Positions 62,078 to 64,000 of a stretch of 64,000 bases of DNA are shown here, piece after piece. Both the position numbers and the translations under genes were made by a program. Every line of letters begins with the position of its first letter. The stretch's first letter is position 1. The stretch is from Bacteroidaceae bacterium (GTDB taxonomy: Bacteria; Bacteroidota; Bacteroidia; Bacteroidales; Bacteroidaceae), in NCBI GenBank assembly GCA_017557635.1, contig JAFYYH010000018.1, forward strand, positions 1-64,000, given 5' to 3'. The notes beneath the pieces are model-generated. The model did not search any database, was not told where the DNA came from, and was given only the letters and a program-made list of their open reading frames with translations.

Positions 62078-62675
62078 GCAGGCTTAGCAAAATTGTGTGA
62101 CAGCCTATTGAATTGGCTGGGACGATGTCTTTTTCGTAGTTATCACCTATCATTACGGTTTCCTGTGGCTCAAGACCGAGAGCTTGAACTCCAAGGCGGA
62201 AGATTTCGGGATCGGGTTTGCGGACTCCTACTACGCTGGACTCTACTACTTCCTTAAATAAATGATCCAAACCAAACTCCGCTAACACAGTGTGCATGTT
62301 GCCGTAGAAGTTTGTTACCAGGACCATGGGTAGTTTTATCCTCTCAAGGACGGGCTTGGAGACTGTGGAAATATGCTTGACTACTTTATTGTAGCAGGTG
62401 TCAAGAATTGTGTCCTGAGCGGTTATAGCTATCCCTTTGGACTGCAGATATTCAGTCTGAAGGCCTATCTTGGTCTGCAGGGTTTTGCAGAATGTGTCTG
62501 TGGGTTTGATTATGGGGTTACGGCCAAGGGTTCGCTCGGTGTTGACGTAGGCATCCCAAAGGAGGTCTTTGGGGACATCGGCCACCATGGCATAGGCGTC
62601 ACTGAATGCATTGAACCAGTGGATACCGTCGGAGTCAATAGTTCCGCCAAAGTCTATGAGTATACCCTTAATCAT
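62004..62675 (-). CDS. HAD-superfamily hydrolase, C-terminus encoded by a repeat
   Basis: 223 residues. Motif I reads IDFGGTID, so the second Asp of DxDxT is Gly. Motif II is LVTNF, motif III has the Lys in VGVRKPDPEIF, and motif IV is MIGDNYEKDI. A helical cap lies between I and II. The last 25 or so residues, including the stop, come from the inverted repeat pair. It overlaps the upstream membrane protein gene by 8 bases, so a lipid phosphate is a reasonable substrate guess. Confidence 0.8.
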   Translation of the reverse strand: MIKGILIDFGGTIDSDGIHWFNAFSDAYAMVADVPKDLLWDAYVNTERTLGRNPIIKPTDTFCKTLQTKIGLQTEYLQSKGIAITAQDTILDTCYNKVVKHISTVSKPVLERIKLPMVLVTNFYGNMHTVLAEFGLDHLFKEVVESSVVGVRKPDPEIFRLGVQALGLEPQETVMIGDNYEKDIVPANSIGCHTILLSLQSDKGDGSVCHLPEILSYLESLKR

Positions 62676-63678
62676 GCTTGCGTCCCGTTTTCATCATTAT
62701 TATGCCTATGATGGTCCAGACTATCTGACGCAGACGGGCCACCAGTGCGGTGTAGAGTCCGTATGCGCCGGGTACCTGAACGCCGCCGGCAGCAAGTGCC
62801 ATTCCGCCTTCAAATCCGCCCACCTGCATGGGTGAGAAGAATATCAGGTTACTGAACAGCGATGAGAATGCCATTACCAGTATGCTGTCCCAGAAGCTGA
62901 ATCCCGGCACCAGCATACCTATCAGAAGCCAGTACTCAAGACAGGATACCACGCGGGCTGCGTACTCTAAGAACAGTGACCACCAGAACGGTGCACGGCG
63001 ACGGGTGTGCAGGAACGCAATCTGGCTGTCCACCTCTTCAAGTTCCGCGCGGTGCTTCTCCAGATAACCGGCTGCCCACTTCTTAACCAGAGGGATACGG
63101 CTCAGAAGGCCGAACACCTTTACCACAAATCCGTGGCGGTAACCCAGCGAAAAGAACCAGAGCACCAGCACAAATACCACTGTCATTACGCCAAGCATAA
63201 TGCACATCCACGCATTCAGCACATATCCCGAGCCAACACAGAAGTGGAGCACCACATAGAGCACCACAGCCGAGAGCCAGAAGCAGAAGTGCGAGCAGAT
63301 ATGCATCATGGAGTAAAGGATTACGGCCGATGACGCCTTCTTGCCGCCCACATATCCCGAGAGTTCAAGTATGCGATAAGGCTCACCGCCCATCAGTCCC
63401 AAAGGAGTGACGTAGTTGAGTGCATAACCCGATACGGTCAGTTGGAACACCTTGCCAAAGGGTACGCGGTTATGGGTTCCGTCATTGATGATAAGCCCGA
63501 ACGAACAGGTGTTCATCAGGTAGATGAAACCCCAAAGAACAACTATCACTGGGAACCATATTCCTGCATCAGAGAGCACCTCTTTGACACGGTTCCAGTC
63601 CGCATCAAAGGTGACGAGCATCAGCACCACGGCTGCTACTCCAAAGATAAAGAATATGTCCCGCCAGCGTTTCTTCAT
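62668..63678 (-). CDS. UPF0104/LPG-synthase-type membrane protein
   Basis: 336 residues with about eight membrane helices. It matches the lysylphosphatidylglycerol synthase transmembrane (UPF0104, MprF flippase-like) family: GFIYLMNTCSFGLIINDG, SGYALNYVTPLGLMGGEPYR and FSPMQVGGFEGGMALAAG. These proteins are linked to lipid flipping or transfer. It overlaps the phosphatidyltransferase stop by 4 bases and the HAD start by 8. Confidence 0.85.
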   Translation of the reverse strand: MKKRWRDIFFIFGVAAVVLMLVTFDADWNRVKEVLSDAGIWFPVIVVLWGFIYLMNTCSFGLIINDGTHNRVPFGKVFQLTVSGYALNYVTPLGLMGGEPYRILELSGYVGGKKASSAVILYSMMHICSHFCFWLSAVVLYVVLHFCVGSGYVLNAWMCIMLGVMTVVFVLVLWFFSLGYRHGFVVKVFGLLSRIPLVKKWAAGYLEKHRAELEEVDSQIAFLHTRRRAPFWWSLFLEYAARVVSCLEYWLLIGMLVPGFSFWDSILVMAFSSLFSNLIFFSPMQVGGFEGGMALAAGGVQVPGAYGLYTALVARLRQIVWTIIGIIMMKTGRKHD

Positions 63679-64000
63679 ATCTTGTCCGTCATATCACGGC
63701 ATACACGCTCATGTCCGGCTTTCATGCCAATGAATATGATGTTCATTACGATTATCTCAAACACAAAATATATCCACGGCATACCCACAAGAAGTGTTAT
63801 GTAGAGCACGATTGCGCGGGTGTTGAAGGTGGATATGTTGGTCCACTTGAGCAGATGGTAGGTGCGGCTGCAAAACTCCTTTCCAAGTTCCGCGGGAATT
63901 TCATTGCCGTACTTCTCACGTACTGCAGCACGGAACTTCTGGAACCGCGGAGTCATGCCCTCCTGAGTGCGAGTGTAACCCTGATAGAAGAACAGCCATA
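63675..64000 (-). CDS. CDP-alcohol phosphatidyltransferase-like protein, C-terminal part (runs off the window)
   Basis: The frame stays open from 63675 to the window edge. The ATG at 63956 is internal: upstream codons read WLFFYQGYTRTQEG and fit the same protein. About 107 residues are visible, with two C-terminal membrane helices (VLYITLLVGMPWIYFVFEIIVMNIIF). The catalytic DxxDGxxAR motif would lie in the missing N-terminal part. I assign it from similarity to Bacteroides phosphatidyltransferases next to UPF0104 and HAD genes; moderate confidence. Confidence 0.6.
   Translation of the reverse strand, partial: WLFFYQGYTRTQEGMTPRFQKFRAAVREKYGNEIPAELGKEFCSRTYHLLKWTNISTFNTRAIVLYITLLVGMPWIYFVFEIIVMNIIFIGMKAGHERVCRDMTDKI

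Noticed and set aside
1-64000. tRNA, rRNA, CRISPR arrays, prophage or complete insertion sequences
   Set aside because: No cloverleaf, spacer-repeat pattern, integrase or transposase was found in reading the gaps and gene products; a tRNAscan or Rfam search could still find a small RNA.

Overview
This 64 kb window is a chromosomal segment from a member of the order Bacteroidales. My best guess is a gut-type Bacteroidaceae or Prevotellaceae relative; I cannot name the genus. The evidence is the Bacteroidetes promoter grammar (a TAnnTTTG box about 7 bases before the start of transcription, often with TTTG or TTG about 20 bases upstream of the box), lineage-typical families (RprX/RprY, EF-G2, GldE, DUF4827, DUF4924, DUF5723, DUF4252, the COX24-like small ribosomal protein) and familiar gene neighbourhoods. 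I saw no prophage, CRISPR array, rRNA, tRNA or autonomous transposase. Genes are densely packed, many with 1-8 base overlaps.

Layout. 0.2-4.8 kb, leftward: the rprX-rprY two-component pair and fusA2, an EF-G paralog with a degenerate GTPase site. 5.0-12.4 kb, leftward: hemW, glmM, a DUF4827 lipoprotein, nrnA-like DHH phosphoesterase, comEC, rpe, an unlisted 47-residue small gene and a sigma factor. 12.5-23.1 kb: one leftward run of eight genes (large lipoprotein, DUF5723 beta-barrel, LysE exporter, DUF4924, prfC, tsaC, ClC channel, fmt). 23.2-25.5 kb: gldE and ssb leftward, then hup and a 29-residue ribosomal protein rightward. 25.5-33.3 kb: rng, an ECF sigma/anti-sigma/DUF4252 module, a LysM glucosaminidase, cdd, grpE-dnaJ and folC. 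33.4-43.8 kb: an eight-gene rightward arabinose/galactose operon (galM, galK, lipoprotein epimerase, Na+/sugar symporter, araD, araA, araB, periplasmic epimerase). 43.9-53.7 kb: an FMN-binding lipoprotein, DUF805 and phosphoesterase operon; a GH43 lipoprotein; rpiB-tkt; and a histidine phosphatase, ROK kinase and glycosyltransferase operon. 53.8-62 kb: secG, a TPR protein, lptE and a sigma-54-type activator leftward; relA, an S9 peptidase and an esterase rightward. 62-64 kb: a HAD protein, a UPF0104 membrane protein and the C-terminal part of a CDP-alcohol phosphatidyltransferase, probably the edge of a phospholipid (perhaps inositol-lipid) cluster.

Metabolically the window joins L-arabinose catabolism (araBAD plus a GH43 glycosidase) to the non-oxidative pentose phosphate enzymes Rpe, RpiB and transketolase, and it carries several global control proteins (RelA, EF-G2, a sigma-54-type activator, two sigma factors, RprXY).

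The most unusual content is non-coding. A five-copy hairpin family has the constant core GGGGACGGTTCTG with stems that change but stay complementary. Four copies touch or contain a stop codon, and one pair encodes the C-terminus of the HAD protein. Two other foldback elements have perfect 18-bp and 22-bp terminal inverted repeats. Several promoters sit only 5-7 bases before the ATG, suggesting leaderless mRNAs.
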